A stretch of 64,000 nt of DNA, from positions 391,629 through 455,628 of the forward strand of contig NZ_BBZI01000007.1 of assembly GCF_008974245.1 (NCBI RefSeq), in the 5' to 3' direction. A program made the position numbers and the translations under genes. Under the pieces are notes generated by a model. The model did not search any database and was not told where the DNA came from. It saw only the letters and a list, made by a program, of their open reading frames with translations. Numbering within the stretch: position 1 is the first letter of the stretch; each line of letters opens with the position of its first letter. Of this stretch, positions 45,233 through 53,171 are shown piece after piece. The DNA is from Streptomyces abyssomicinicus (GTDB taxonomy: Bacteria > Actinomycetota > Actinomycetes > Streptomycetales > Streptomycetaceae).

Positions 45233-46342
45233 ATGCGCAGGACCGGTTTCTTACGCCCGCAAGTCCTCCCGTTCCTCGGCCTGTTGGCCGCCCTGATCCT
45301 GTCCCTGGTACTGGCCCCCGCCCCGCACGCCGCGGCCGCGCCGACGGGGAAGGCGCTCGCGGATCCGGTGCGCGTCATGCCGCTCGGCGACTCGATCACC
45401 GGGTCCCCGGGATGCTGGCGGGCGGTGCTGTGGAACCAGTTGCGTGACGCGGGGTACACCGGCGTCGACTTCGTCGGCACCCTCGGCCCGCAGGGCTGCG
45501 GGCAGGAGTACGACGGCGACAACGAGGGCCACGGCGGCGAACTGGTGACCAACACGGCCGGCCAGAACCTGCTTCCGGCGCGGCTCGCCGCGACCCGCCC
45601 GGACGTCGTGATGATGCACTTCGGCACCAACGACGTCTGGAGCAACATCCCGCCGGACCGCATCCTCGCCGCCTACACCAAGCTGGTGGAGCAGATGCGG
45701 GCCGTCGACGCGGACGTGAAGGTCCTCGTCGCGCAGATCATCCCGATGAACCCCAGCACCTGCGGGGAGTGCGCCCAGCGCGTCGTCGAGCTGAACGCGC
45801 GGATCCCCGCCTGGGCCGCCGCGACGAGTACGAGTCTCTCCCCGGTCACCGTCGTCGACCAGTGGACCGGCTTCGGCACGGCCGCCGACACCTACGACGG
45901 CGTGCACCCCAACGCCTCGGGCGACGCGAAGATCGCCGCCCGCTGGTACCCGGCCCTGGCCTCGCTGCTCGACGCGGGCGTGCCGGGTGAGCCGGGTGAA
46001 CCGGGTGAACCGGGTGACGGCGAGGCCGTCTGCACCGCGACCTTCCGGGCCGTCTCCTCGTGGCAGGGCGGATACCAGGCCGAGGTGACGGTGACCAACA
46101 CCTCCTCCTCCGCCCTCTCCGGCTGGACGGTGACCGTCGCGCCCGCCGGCGGCGGCCGGGTCACGCAGGTCTGGAACGGCAGCCTGACCACCTCCGCCGG
46201 TACCGCCAGGGTCACCAACGCGGCGTGGAACGGCACCCTCGCTCCCGGAGCGAGCGCCGGCTTCGGCGCCATCGTCACCGGCTCCGGCACGGGCGGAAGC
46301 CCGTCGGCGGCCGTCGGCTGCACGGCGCGGGCCGCCTCCTGA
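45233..46342 (+). CDS. Secreted SGNH/CE3-type carbohydrate esterase with CBM2
   Basis: This 369-residue secreted protein has a signal peptide (MRRTGFLRP, hydrophobic core, cleavage near AAAAP). The catalytic domain at about residues 45-245 shows PLGDSITGSPGCW (Ser), MMHFGTNDVWSN (Asn block) and DGVHPNASGDAKIA (Asp-His). It resembles carbohydrate esterase family 3, whose members remove acetyl groups from xylan or cellulose. A collagen-like GEPGEPGEPG linker joins a C-terminal CBM2 cellulose-binding domain (CTATFRAVSSWQGGYQAEV to VGCTARAAS). The CebR-type box upstream predicts induction by cello-oligosaccharides. Convergent or parallel neighbours include a GH11 xylanase, so plant cell wall breakdown is the likely setting. 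Confidence 0.88.
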   Translation: MRRTGFLRPQVLPFLGLLAALILSLVLAPAPHAAAAPTGKALADPVRVMPLGDSITGSPGCWRAVLWNQLRDAGYTGVDFVGTLGPQGCGQEYDGDNEGHGGELVTNTAGQNLLPARLAATRPDVVMMHFGTNDVWSNIPPDRILAAYTKLVEQMRAVDADVKVLVAQIIPMNPSTCGECAQRVVELNARIPAWAAATSTSLSPVTVVDQWTGFGTAADTYDGVHPNASGDAKIAARWYPALASLLDAGVPGEPGEPGEPGDGEAVCTATFRAVSSWQGGYQAEVTVTNTSSSALSGWTVTVAPAGGGRVTQVWNGSLTTSAGTARVTNAAWNGTLAPGASAGFGAIVTGSGTGGSPSAAVGCTARAAS

Positions 46343-46542
46343 GGGCAGGGGGACGGTGCGCGGCGGCGCGGGCGTCCGGATCGCTTCCGCGCCCGGGCGC
46401 CGGCCCGTCCCCCGCCCCGGGGCCGGGGGCGCTCCGGCGCCCGGGACGCACACTCTGCGTGATCGTGCGGGCTGCCGGGACGACGGCCGCGCAGCCTCCG
46501 GAAGTCCCGTCGCGGCCGCCTCGGCACGCCGCGGAACGGGAT

Positions 46543-46553
46543 CGAAAGTTTCG
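46543..46553. promoter_or_regulatory. CGAAAGTTTCG palindrome (xylanase-type operator)
   Basis: This perfect 11-bp palindrome fits the CGAAA-N-TTTCG boxes described before Streptomyces xylanase genes. It lies about 120 bp upstream of the predicted -35 of the xylanase promoter. Confidence 0.6.
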
Positions 46554-46647
46554 GAGTGCCGGGCCGGAGCCGTCACGGCCGCTCTCCGTCCGCGTGCTCC
46601 CCGCCGTCCGGTCGCCCCAGGGCTACCGCAGTCCATGAGGCCGCCAA

Positions 46648-46668
46648 GTTTCGAAAACGTTCCGAAAC
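46648..46668. promoter_or_regulatory. Tandem GTTYCGAAAC-type boxes abutting the xylanase -35
   Basis: Two adjacent imperfect copies, GTTTCGAAAAC (46648-46658) and GTTCCGAAAC (46659-46668), end two bases before the TTGACA hexamer. They are related to the upstream CGAAAGTTTCG palindrome. Bound protein here would contact RNA polymerase or block it. Confidence 0.55.
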
Positions 46669-46670
46669 CA

Positions 46671-46699
46671 TTGACAACTTCTCCGCCTCCGAAGACTGT
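46671..46699 (+). promoter_or_regulatory. Predicted xylanase promoter
   Basis: A consensus -35 TTGACA (46671-46676) is followed 17 bp later by GACTGT (46694-46699), which keeps the A2 and T6 of the -10 consensus. It would give a leader of about 120 nt before the GH11 start codon. Confidence 0.6.
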
Positions 46700-46828
46700 T
46701 GTGACGCTCCCCGGTCATACGTCGCAGGCGTACGGCCGGTCCCCCTGTCGCCTCGTCGCTGTACACGGAGGCGCGTTCGGCGTGTCTCTCGGTCACTGAC
46801 GGTGCCATTTACGAGGAGGAACACTCGT

Positions 46829-47899
46829 ATGAGCGAAACCCCCGAGAAGAAGTCCGATTTAGCTCCGGTCAGCCGTAGGAGGTTCGTCCTCGGTGGCGCC
46901 GGGGCGCTGGTGGCAGCTGCCGGTTCCGGGCTGCTCCTGCCCGGCACGGCCCGTGCCGACCAGGTCCTCACCAGCAACTCGACCGGTACGTACAACGGGT
47001 ACTACTACTCCTTCTGGACCGACGACCCGGGCTCCGTCACCATGACGCTGGGCGCGGCCGGTCAGTACAGCAGCCAGTGGAGCAACACCAACAACTGGGT
47101 CGGCGGCCTCGGGTGGAGCAACGGCAGTCGCCGGGCCGTCACCTACTCCGGCAGCTTCAACCCCGGCAGCAACGGTTACCTGGCCCTGTACGGGTGGACC
47201 GCCAACCCGCTGGTCGAGTACTACATCGTGGAGAACTTCGGCCCGTACAACCCCGGTTCGGCCGGCGCCAAGCGCGGCACGGTCACCGACGGCGGCGGCA
47301 CGTACGACATCTACGAGTCCACCCGCACCAACCAGCCCTCCGTGGAAGGCACCAAGACCTTCCAGCAGTACTGGAGCATCCGCCAGAGCAAGCGGAGCAG
47401 CGGCACCATCAACACCGGTGTCCACTTCGACGCCTGGGAGCGGGCGGGGATGCCCATGGGGTCGTTCAACTACTACATGATCATGGCCACCGAGGGCTAC
47501 CAGAGCACCGGCAGCTCCAACGTCTCCCTGACCGGCGGAACCCCCACCACTCCGCCCCCCACCACCCCGCCCCCCACCACGCCCCCGCCCGGCGGCACCG
47601 GCGCCTGCAGCGCCACGTACCGCACCACGAACTCGTGGAACAACGGCTTCAACGGTGAGGTGACCATCACCGCCGGCAGCGGCGGGGTCACCAACTGGCG
47701 GGTGCCGGTGACGCTGGCCAGCAACCAGACGATCTCCTCGCTCTGGAACGGCACCGCCAGCAGGAGCGGGAACGTGGTGACGGTGACCCCGGCCGGCCAC
47801 AACCGCACCCTGGGCGCCGGGCAGTCGACGTCGTTCGGCTTCACCGTCAGCGGACCCAGCAGCCCGACCCCGTCGGTCGGCAGCTGCACCGTGAGCTGA
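46829..47899 (+). CDS. GH11 endo-1,4-beta-xylanase with CBM2
   Basis: This 356-residue enzyme is exported by the Tat route (SRRRFVLGGAGAL, cleavage after about TARA). The GH11 jelly-roll domain at about residues 45-235 has the nucleophile Glu in PLVEYYIVENFG and the acid/base Glu in MATEGYQSTGSS. A Thr/Pro linker (TPPPTTPPPTTPPP) joins a C-terminal CBM2 domain with flanking Cys (CSATYRTTNSWNNGF to SCTVS). Predicted role: extracellular cleavage of xylan, aided by cellulose or xylan binding. AGGAGGA precedes the ATG. The upstream promoter and xylanase-type boxes suggest substrate-dependent control distinct from the CebR box of the neighbouring esterase. Confidence 0.97.
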   Translation: MSETPEKKSDLAPVSRRRFVLGGAGALVAAAGSGLLLPGTARADQVLTSNSTGTYNGYYYSFWTDDPGSVTMTLGAAGQYSSQWSNTNNWVGGLGWSNGSRRAVTYSGSFNPGSNGYLALYGWTANPLVEYYIVENFGPYNPGSAGAKRGTVTDGGGTYDIYESTRTNQPSVEGTKTFQQYWSIRQSKRSSGTINTGVHFDAWERAGMPMGSFNYYMIMATEGYQSTGSSNVSLTGGTPTTPPPTTPPPTTPPPGGTGACSATYRTTNSWNNGFNGEVTITAGSGGVTNWRVPVTLASNQTISSLWNGTASRSGNVVTVTPAGHNRTLGAGQSTSFGFTVSGPSSPTPSVGSCTVS

Positions 47900-47924
47900 C
47901 CCCGGTCGGCAACCGAACGGCAAG

Positions 47925-47967
47925 GGGGTGCCTGGCCTGCGTCTTCGCAGGCCGGGCACCCCTTTTT
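47925..47967 (+). terminator. Rho-independent terminator after xylanase gene
   Basis: A long near-perfect hairpin (GGGGTGCC and GGCCTGCG arms pairing with CGCAGGCC and GGCACCCC around a TCTT loop) is followed by TTTTT. It starts 25 bp after the xylanase stop and also separates the convergent surface-protein gene. Confidence 0.93.
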
Positions 47968-48027
47968 CGGTCCCGGAACCCGGACCTCGTTCCCGGGACC
48001 GGGGCGCCGTACCGGCCGGAAGGGGCG

Positions 48028-49491
48028 TCAGTCGTGCCCGTAGCCGTAACCCGGCTCGGGGTGAGGGTGCTGCGGGTGCTGCGGGTGCTGCGGGTGGTGC
48101 GGAGGATGCGGCTTCGGCGGCCGGGTCGGGGAATGCGTGGGGCTGGGGGAGGGTGACCCGGAGCCGGTGGGGCTGGGGGAAGGCGACCCGGAGCCGGACG
48201 GGCTCGGGGAGGGTGACCCGGATCCCGTGGGGCTGGGGGAGGGTGACCCGGAGCCGGACGGGCTCGGGGAGGGTGACCCGGATCCCGTGGGGCTGGGGGA
48301 GGGTGACCCGGAGCCGGACGGGCTCGGGGAGGGACTCGTGGCCGGCCCGCACAGCAGCTCGGCGTCGAACGGGTGGTAATGGATCTCGCCCGCGTTCACC
48401 CCTCCGCCCGAGGGGCCGCCGGTCAACGGGCCGGCCACCAGGGTCTTCACGATCACGTCCCCCTCGATGTTCGAGGGGTCGAGGTCGACGAGGTCGGCAC
48501 GCGGGGCGAAGATCGTCCCCTCCACCGAGTCCCCCGACTCGATGGTGATGCTCGTCGCGTCCGCGAAGTTCCACAGGATGTAGGGGGCATCGGCGCTGGA
48601 GATGCCGGCCGGCGTCGGGGTGTTCCAGGCGAAGACCCCGGCGGTCGCCGTGGTGTCGACGTCCACGAGCAGTGGCGTGTCGGCGGTGGGCCGGTCGAGG
48701 AAGGTGATCTCGTCGATGTCGTTGAGCTGTTGCCCGGTCAGGCGCAGCACGTTCGTCCGGCCGCCGGTCAGCGAGATCCGCACGTCGGTCCCCGGCGTGA
48801 TGTCCGACGGATCCAGGGGGTTGCCGGAGCCGTCGAGCAGCGTCACGTCGGCGGCGCACTCGGCCATCCGGTCGGCGCGGTCCCGGTAGACGGAGAACAG
48901 GGAGGTGAAGTCCATCAGCCCGGACCGGAAGACCGACCCGGCCGGCTGCCCCACGGTGAGCTCGACGCGCGGCGTGGAGTCGTAGGTGCTGCCCTCCTCG
49001 ACCACCCGGGTGTTGACGCTCGCCCCGTTGGGGTCCCGGTCGAGCGCGGTGCTGCCGGTCTCGTCCCCGATCTTCACGTAGCCGTCCTGGAGGACCCTCA
49101 GGACGCCCACCGGGCTGCTGCCGGCGTGGTCGATCCTGCCGCCGACGAGGAGGGCGGTCGGCCGTGCGTCTCCGGGGACGACGAAGTCGCCCGGAGTGTC
49201 CAGGGCGACGTTGTAGCCGGCGCCGAAGGTCAGGTCGCCGCCGACGGCGACCGGACCCTCGGACTCGGTACTGCCGAGGGTGGCGTCGCCTTCGGTGACG
49301 ACGCCGAATCCGTTGTTCCCCTCGACCGGATTGCCGATGACGACCGGGGCGCGGGATGCGACCTCCGCGCTCCGGCCGGTCAGGGTCAGGGCCGTGAGGG
49401 TGCCCGAGCAGGCGGTGCCCGCGGCCACCAGCAGCACCAGGGGCGACGCGAACGCCGAACGTCCGGGAGGGCGTTTCATCACATGTCTCAT
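48028..49491 (-). CDS. Choice-of-anchor A family surface protein
   Basis: This 487-residue exported protein has an N-terminal hydrophobic signal (about residues 14-36), then a choice-of-anchor A domain. That domain starts VIGNPVEGNNGFGVVTEGDATL, with VGGDLTFGAGYNVAL and a late WNFADATSITIESGDSVEGTIFAPRADL. Such domains occur on surface proteins and adhesins. The C-terminal 95 residues are SPSPSGSGSPSPSPTGSGS repeats, then a Pro/His-rich end (PPHHPQHPQHPQHPHP). No LPXTG motif or C-terminal membrane helix follows, so the anchoring mode is unclear. ATG 49491 is preceded six bases earlier by a -10-like TATCTT, indicating a leaderless start; ATG 49479 is the alternative. Confidence 0.85.
   Translation of the reverse strand: MRHVMKRPPGRSAFASPLVLLVAAGTACSGTLTALTLTGRSAEVASRAPVVIGNPVEGNNGFGVVTEGDATLGSTESEGPVAVGGDLTFGAGYNVALDTPGDFVVPGDARPTALLVGGRIDHAGSSPVGVLRVLQDGYVKIGDETGSTALDRDPNGASVNTRVVEEGSTYDSTPRVELTVGQPAGSVFRSGLMDFTSLFSVYRDRADRMAECAADVTLLDGSGNPLDPSDITPGTDVRISLTGGRTNVLRLTGQQLNDIDEITFLDRPTADTPLLVDVDTTATAGVFAWNTPTPAGISSADAPYILWNFADATSITIESGDSVEGTIFAPRADLVDLDPSNIEGDVIVKTLVAGPLTGGPSGGGVNAGEIHYHPFDAELLCGPATSPSPSPSGSGSPSPSPTGSGSPSPSPSGSGSPSPSPTGSGSPSPSPSGSGSPSPSPTGSGSPSPSPTHSPTRPPKPHPPHHPQHPQHPQHPHPEPGYGYGHD
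48141..48333 (-). repeat. 60-bp tandem repeat coding for Ser-Pro-Gly tail
   Basis: About three copies of a 60-bp unit, itself two diverged 30-bp halves, encode SPSPSGSGSPSPSPTGSG. Copies are nearly identical, with exact 60-bp periodicity from 48181 to 48333, suggesting recent expansion. Confidence 0.9.
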
Positions 49492-49497
49492 GGTCGC

Positions 49498-49503
49498 AAG
49501 ATA
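49498..49503 (-). promoter_or_regulatory. -10 element of a leaderless promoter
   Basis: Minus-strand TATCTT ends six bases before the ATG of the choice-of-anchor gene, in a locally AT-rich ATATACATAT tract that stands out from the GC-rich surroundings. No Shine-Dalgarno sequence is present. Confidence 0.4.
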
Positions 49504-49625
49504 TGTATATGTGCCTGTATGGGCATCGGGTGTACGGCCAGGCTGACGGGCATGGGGCCGGACGGAGCAGTGATCGCTGTGCGGCACCCGGTCCGCGGCG
49601 AGGCGGGCTCCGCGGTGCGACCGCG

Positions 49626-51830
49626 TCACAGGTGAGGGCGCACGGGCGTGCCGGACCGGCGGCCCGCGCCCCCCGGCGCGCGTCCGGTCCGGCGGCGGTA
49701 CGCGCCGGTGAGCGAGACCTGGAGGGCGAAGAGCGCCCACGCGGGGCCCGAGGTGACCGACACGCCCAGCAGCACGGTGCGCGTCTGCCCGGCGTCCGGA
49801 AGCGGCGTGCACGCACCGTCCAGGCAGGTGGCGAGCACCTCGGCCGCCATGACGAAGGCGAGGAAGGCCAGCGCCCCGCACGAGAGCACGGTCGTCAGCC
49901 CGCGGGCCAGCCGCAGCGGGGCATGGTCGCGGGTCGCCCGCAGCGCGGCCCACAGCTGACCCGCGCCGAACAACGCCAGCAACGACCAGACCGGGAGGGA
50001 GGGGAGGAGGACCGCCGCCACCAGGTTCCCCGCGGCGGCCACCAGTGCCGCCGGGACGCCGAGTCGCACCGCGAGTCCCGCCGTCGGCAGCGGGTCCCCG
50101 AAGCCCTGCGCGGCCCGGTCCGTCCGGCGGGCCAGGGCGTACCCGGCGACGGGTACGAGCGCCGCCGTGAGCAGCAGCGGCAGCACATGGCTGGTCAGCC
50201 GGTCGCCCAGGAGCCGGCCGATGCCCCAGACCAGCAGGAGCGGACCGGGCAGGTCGGGGGCGAAGTACGCCGCCGCGTAGGTCATCAGCCCGGGCAGCCG
50301 CAGCACCAGGTCGACGGTGGTGAAGAGCCCGGCCGCCAAGACGGTCAGGACGAGGGCCGGCACCAGCCGTGCCCGCCCGGTCCGCTCCAGGACCGGCTGC
50401 CAGGCCCGGGCGACCGAGGCCAGCCACCGCACCAGCACCCAGCCCGCGAGACAGGTCAGGACCGCGTACGGGACGGCCGACGACAGCCCCGACCCGCCGA
50501 TGCCGAACTGCACCCACACGCGGTAGGTGCCGAGGAGGTTCGTCACGCCGAGGCCGAGGCCGAGGCCGATCCCCGCGTTCCGCAGCTGCGCCGGTGCCGC
50601 CGCGCCGTCCGCGACGGCGCGCCACACCACCGTGCCGCCGGCGGCCAGGAGCAGCAGCGCGGAGAGTACCGACGCGAGAACGTCGGGCGCCGAGCCGGAC
50701 CGGAAGCCTCCGCCACCCGGCCCGAGCCCCGCCACGGCGTTGAAGAACCCCACCGCGGCGCCGACCGCCGCCATGTCCCAGAACCGCGGCCGGGTCAACG
50801 GGCGGGTGTCGACGAGCGTCGCCATCCGCCGCTCCGGGGACGGGTGCACCCGCACCAGCCACTTCAGCCGGCCGGCCGCCGTGCCCGTGCGTGCGCCCCG
50901 CACCCCCGGGCCGTAGACCTCGAACAGCCGCCGCAGGGAGTCGCCGGAATCCTCCCACTCGCGCACCCTGGCGTCCGCGTACAGTTCACGGCTGCGCAGC
51001 ACGGCGCTGCCGAGCAGTGTCACCAGAACGGCCAGTAGGGCGAGTTCGGCGGAATAGAGGACCAGCGAGGCGAACAGGCGGAGGTTGCCGGCCGCGGGGC
51101 TGAGGAACAGCGACAGAGTGGCGACCACCAGCAGGACCGGCCCGCAGGTCCGCCACACGATCAGGGCGACGAAGCCGATGTCCAGGTCGCGGTTGCGGAT
51201 GTGGGCCAGTTCATGGAGCACGACCGCCCGGAAGGCCGGCCGGTCGCGCTGGTGGAGGGCGAGCAGTCCGCCGCTCAGCACCACCCGCCGTCGTCCGGCC
51301 CGGCCGAACGCGAGGGCCGACACGGTCGGGTTCAGCGGCTCGGCCAGGAAGGTCACCCGGGCCCGGACCCCCGTCTCCCGCAGCAGCCCGCCGAGATACC
51401 CGGACAGCTCGCCCATGGCGGTGAGCGGCAGGTATCCGCGTCGTACCGTGCGCCAGCGGGGAAGAGCCAGATATACGGCCGCGAGCACGAGCAGCAGCCC
51501 GCCGGTGGCGACCAGCGGGACCAGCCATCCGAGGGCGGGGCGCGGGTCGACGCAGCCGGTGTCGTGGAAGCCGGGCACCGGGCCCGCCACGCCGTCGGCG
51601 TGACGCCGTGCGGCCTCGGTGGAGGCGCGCGCGAGGCAGTCCATGTGCGCCTGCGCCTCGCGGACGTCCACGGCCTGCAGGACCACGGCCGTCGCCATGT
51701 TCGCCACGAGAGAGGTGGCGACTGCCACGGAGGCGATGAGCAGGAGGAACCGGACCGTGGTTCCGGCCGGGAGGGCCAGGAGCCACCGGCCCGTCTCACG
51801 GGGCCGGGGCAGGGGCGGCGGCGCCGTCAC
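49626..51830 (-). CDS. Polytopic M48-family zinc metalloprotease
   Basis: This 734-residue membrane protein has two N-terminal hydrophobic segments, then an M48 peptidase domain with the zinc motif VVLHELAHIRNRDLD at about residues 205-220. The third-ligand Glu probably lies in SRELYADAR. A C-terminal half of about ten hydrophobic segments follows. Typical HtpX-type M48 proteins have about four membrane segments, so the long membrane half is unusual. The predicted role is proteolysis at the membrane; the substrate is unknown. GTG 51830 overlaps the stop of the upstream gene (GTGA), so the two are translated together. Confidence 0.85.
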   Translation of the reverse strand: MTAPPPLPRPRETGRWLLALPAGTTVRFLLLIASVAVATSLVANMATAVVLQAVDVREAQAHMDCLARASTEAARRHADGVAGPVPGFHDTGCVDPRPALGWLVPLVATGGLLLVLAAVYLALPRWRTVRRGYLPLTAMGELSGYLGGLLRETGVRARVTFLAEPLNPTVSALAFGRAGRRRVVLSGGLLALHQRDRPAFRAVVLHELAHIRNRDLDIGFVALIVWRTCGPVLLVVATLSLFLSPAAGNLRLFASLVLYSAELALLAVLVTLLGSAVLRSRELYADARVREWEDSGDSLRRLFEVYGPGVRGARTGTAAGRLKWLVRVHPSPERRMATLVDTRPLTRPRFWDMAAVGAAVGFFNAVAGLGPGGGGFRSGSAPDVLASVLSALLLLAAGGTVVWRAVADGAAAPAQLRNAGIGLGLGLGVTNLLGTYRVWVQFGIGGSGLSSAVPYAVLTCLAGWVLVRWLASVARAWQPVLERTGRARLVPALVLTVLAAGLFTTVDLVLRLPGLMTYAAAYFAPDLPGPLLLVWGIGRLLGDRLTSHVLPLLLTAALVPVAGYALARRTDRAAQGFGDPLPTAGLAVRLGVPAALVAAAGNLVAAVLLPSLPVWSLLALFGAGQLWAALRATRDHAPLRLARGLTTVLSCGALAFLAFVMAAEVLATCLDGACTPLPDAGQTRTVLLGVSVTSGPAWALFALQVSLTGAYRRRTGRAPGGAGRRSGTPVRPHL

Positions 51831-52393
51831 GACGCGTCTTCGGACGGGCCCTCCGGTTCCGGTGCGGGACCGTCGGGCGCGCGGCCCGCGGCCTCGCCCG
51901 CCGTGGCGGTGGCCAGTTCGGCGACGATGCCGTCGGCGATCGCCCGCGCCTCCGCCTCCGGAACCTGGCGGCGCAACGCCGTGTCGCGGGCGACCCGGCG
52001 CAGTTCGGCGAGCTGCTCCGCCGTGAGCGGGTCGCGGCTCTCCAGCGCGCGCGGCGGCTCCGCCCCCTCGGTCCGGCGGCGGCGGCCGAAGCGTCTGAGC
52101 AGTCCGCGGCGGGCGGTGTCGGTCACGTGGTCCGCCGCCTGCTGGCCCAGGTGCGTGAGGACCTGGACGGAGGCGGCCAGGGCGACCGTGCCGAGCATGG
52201 CGGCCGCCGTCTCCAGCCCGAGGGCCAGGGGATCGCCGCGGTGGACGGCGCCGCCGACGCGCCGCTCCTCGGGCGCGGCGTGGAAGGCCGCCGCCGTGAT
52301 GTCGAACTGGGCCAGCTCGTGCGGAGCCGCCTCGGTCACGGCCCGCCGTGCCAGCCGTGTGGCCAGATCCTTGTCGTAGGTAACCGTGCCCAC
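51827..52393 (-). CDS. Hypothetical protein coupled to the M48 protease gene
   Basis: This 188-residue protein is not recognised. It has one possible hydrophobic stretch (LETAAAMLGTVALAASVQVL), a basic segment (RRGLLRRFGRRRR) and an acidic Pro/Glu-rich C terminus. The start is uncertain. GTG 52393 (VGTVTYDKD) has a weak GGGGGCGG site; the ORF extends to 52483, but that part overlaps the hairpin of the next operon and reads like non-coding DNA. The stop overlaps the protease start, suggesting a partner or regulator of the protease. Confidence 0.6.
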   Translation of the reverse strand: MGTVTYDKDLATRLARRAVTEAAPHELAQFDITAAAFHAAPEERRVGGAVHRGDPLALGLETAAAMLGTVALAASVQVLTHLGQQAADHVTDTARRGLLRRFGRRRRTEGAEPPRALESRDPLTAEQLAELRRVARDTALRRQVPEAEARAIADGIVAELATATAGEAAGRAPDGPAPEPEGPSEDAS

Positions 52394-52451
52394 CGCCGCC
52401 CCCGTCGCGTCGCCGTAATGCCTTGACGGGCGCAGGATAGGCCAGGGGGCG

Positions 52452-52490
52452 CGAGAGTGTGAACGGACTTTCGCGCCGTTCACACCCTCG
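52452..52490 (-). terminator. Hairpin terminator after the metI-like gene
   Basis: CGAGAGTGTGAACGG and CCGTTCACACCCTCG form 15-bp arms with one mismatch and a nine-base loop, ten bases after the metI-like stop. There is no T-run, as is usual in Streptomyces terminators. An operator role is possible because the palindrome also lies upstream of the next minus-strand gene. Confidence 0.65.
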
Positions 52491-52499
52491 CGGCCCGGA

Positions 52500-53171
52500 C
52501 TACTTCCGCAGGATCCGCGCGAAGACGTCCCCCACCAGCTGAATGGTGATGGCGATCGCCGCCAGTCCCACGACCGTCACCAGCATGACGGTGTTGTCGA
52601 ACCGGTTGTATCCGAAGGAGATGGCGAGGTACCCGATGCCGCCGGCTCCGATCACCCCCGCGACGGCGATGAGTTCGAAGACGCCGATGACCGCGATCGT
52701 CGAACTCGTCATGATGGCGGGGACGGCCTCGGGCCACTGCACGACCAGGATCGTCCGCAGACGCGACGCACCGGACACCTGGGCGACCTCCGAGATCTCG
52801 GGCGGGACGCTCCTGAGCGCGGACTCGACCAGGCGTACCACCACCGGCAGGGCACCCAGCGTCAGCGGAACGATCGCACCGCGCACGCCGATGCCGGTGC
52901 CCATCAGAGCCCGTGTGTACGGAACGATCGCCGCCATGAGCACCAGGAAGGGCACCGACCTTCCCAGGCTGACGAGCCAGCTCAGCACCGTGTAGACGTG
53001 GTACCGGGGAAAGAGGCCGAAGGGGGAGACGTTGAAGAGGTAGGTGGCGAAGGGGACGCCGATCACCGTGGTGAGGGCGAGCACGATGGCGGCCATCTGG
53101 AAGGTCTGCAGCAAGGCCGGCCAGAACAGCGTCAAGGCGTCCTGCAGCGAGGTGTTCTGAGCCAGGATCAT
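52500..53171 (-). CDS. metI: MetI-type ABC transporter permease
   Basis: This 223-residue inner-membrane permease of the methionine-uptake (MetI) family has about five hydrophobic segments. A cytoplasmic EAA-like loop reads PPEISEVAQVSGASRLRTI and contacts the ATPase. It is the last gene of the operon. Its ATG overlaps the metN stop (ATGA). With MetN and the MetQ-like lipoprotein it forms a complete importer. The association with two monooxygenases suggests a sulfur compound other than, or besides, methionine. Confidence 0.92.
   Translation of the reverse strand: MILAQNTSLQDALTLFWPALLQTFQMAAIVLALTTVIGVPFATYLFNVSPFGLFPRYHVYTVLSWLVSLGRSVPFLVLMAAIVPYTRALMGTGIGVRGAIVPLTLGALPVVVRLVESALRSVPPEISEVAQVSGASRLRTILVVQWPEAVPAIMTSSTIAVIGVFELIAVAGVIGAGGIGYLAISFGYNRFDNTVMLVTVVGLAAIAITIQLVGDVFARILRK

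Larger units (their letters stand above)
46343..46828 (+). other. Intergenic region upstream of xylanase gene
   Basis: About 490 bp without a credible gene. The 3' half holds the palindromic CGAAA/TTTCG boxes, a good promoter and a roughly 120-nt untranslated leader for the xylanase. The first 200 bp shows nothing beyond GC-rich sequence after the esterase stop; no clear terminator hairpin was seen. Confidence 0.6.

Noticed and set aside
46356..46799. Plus-strand ORF between the esterase and xylanase genes
   Set aside because: It spans the promoter and operator boxes, has no start signal and resembles random GC-rich translation.
48141..48333. CRISPR-like regular repeats
   Set aside because: The 60-bp periodic sequence is continuous, in frame and codes for a Ser-Pro-Gly stalk. 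There are no unique spacers.
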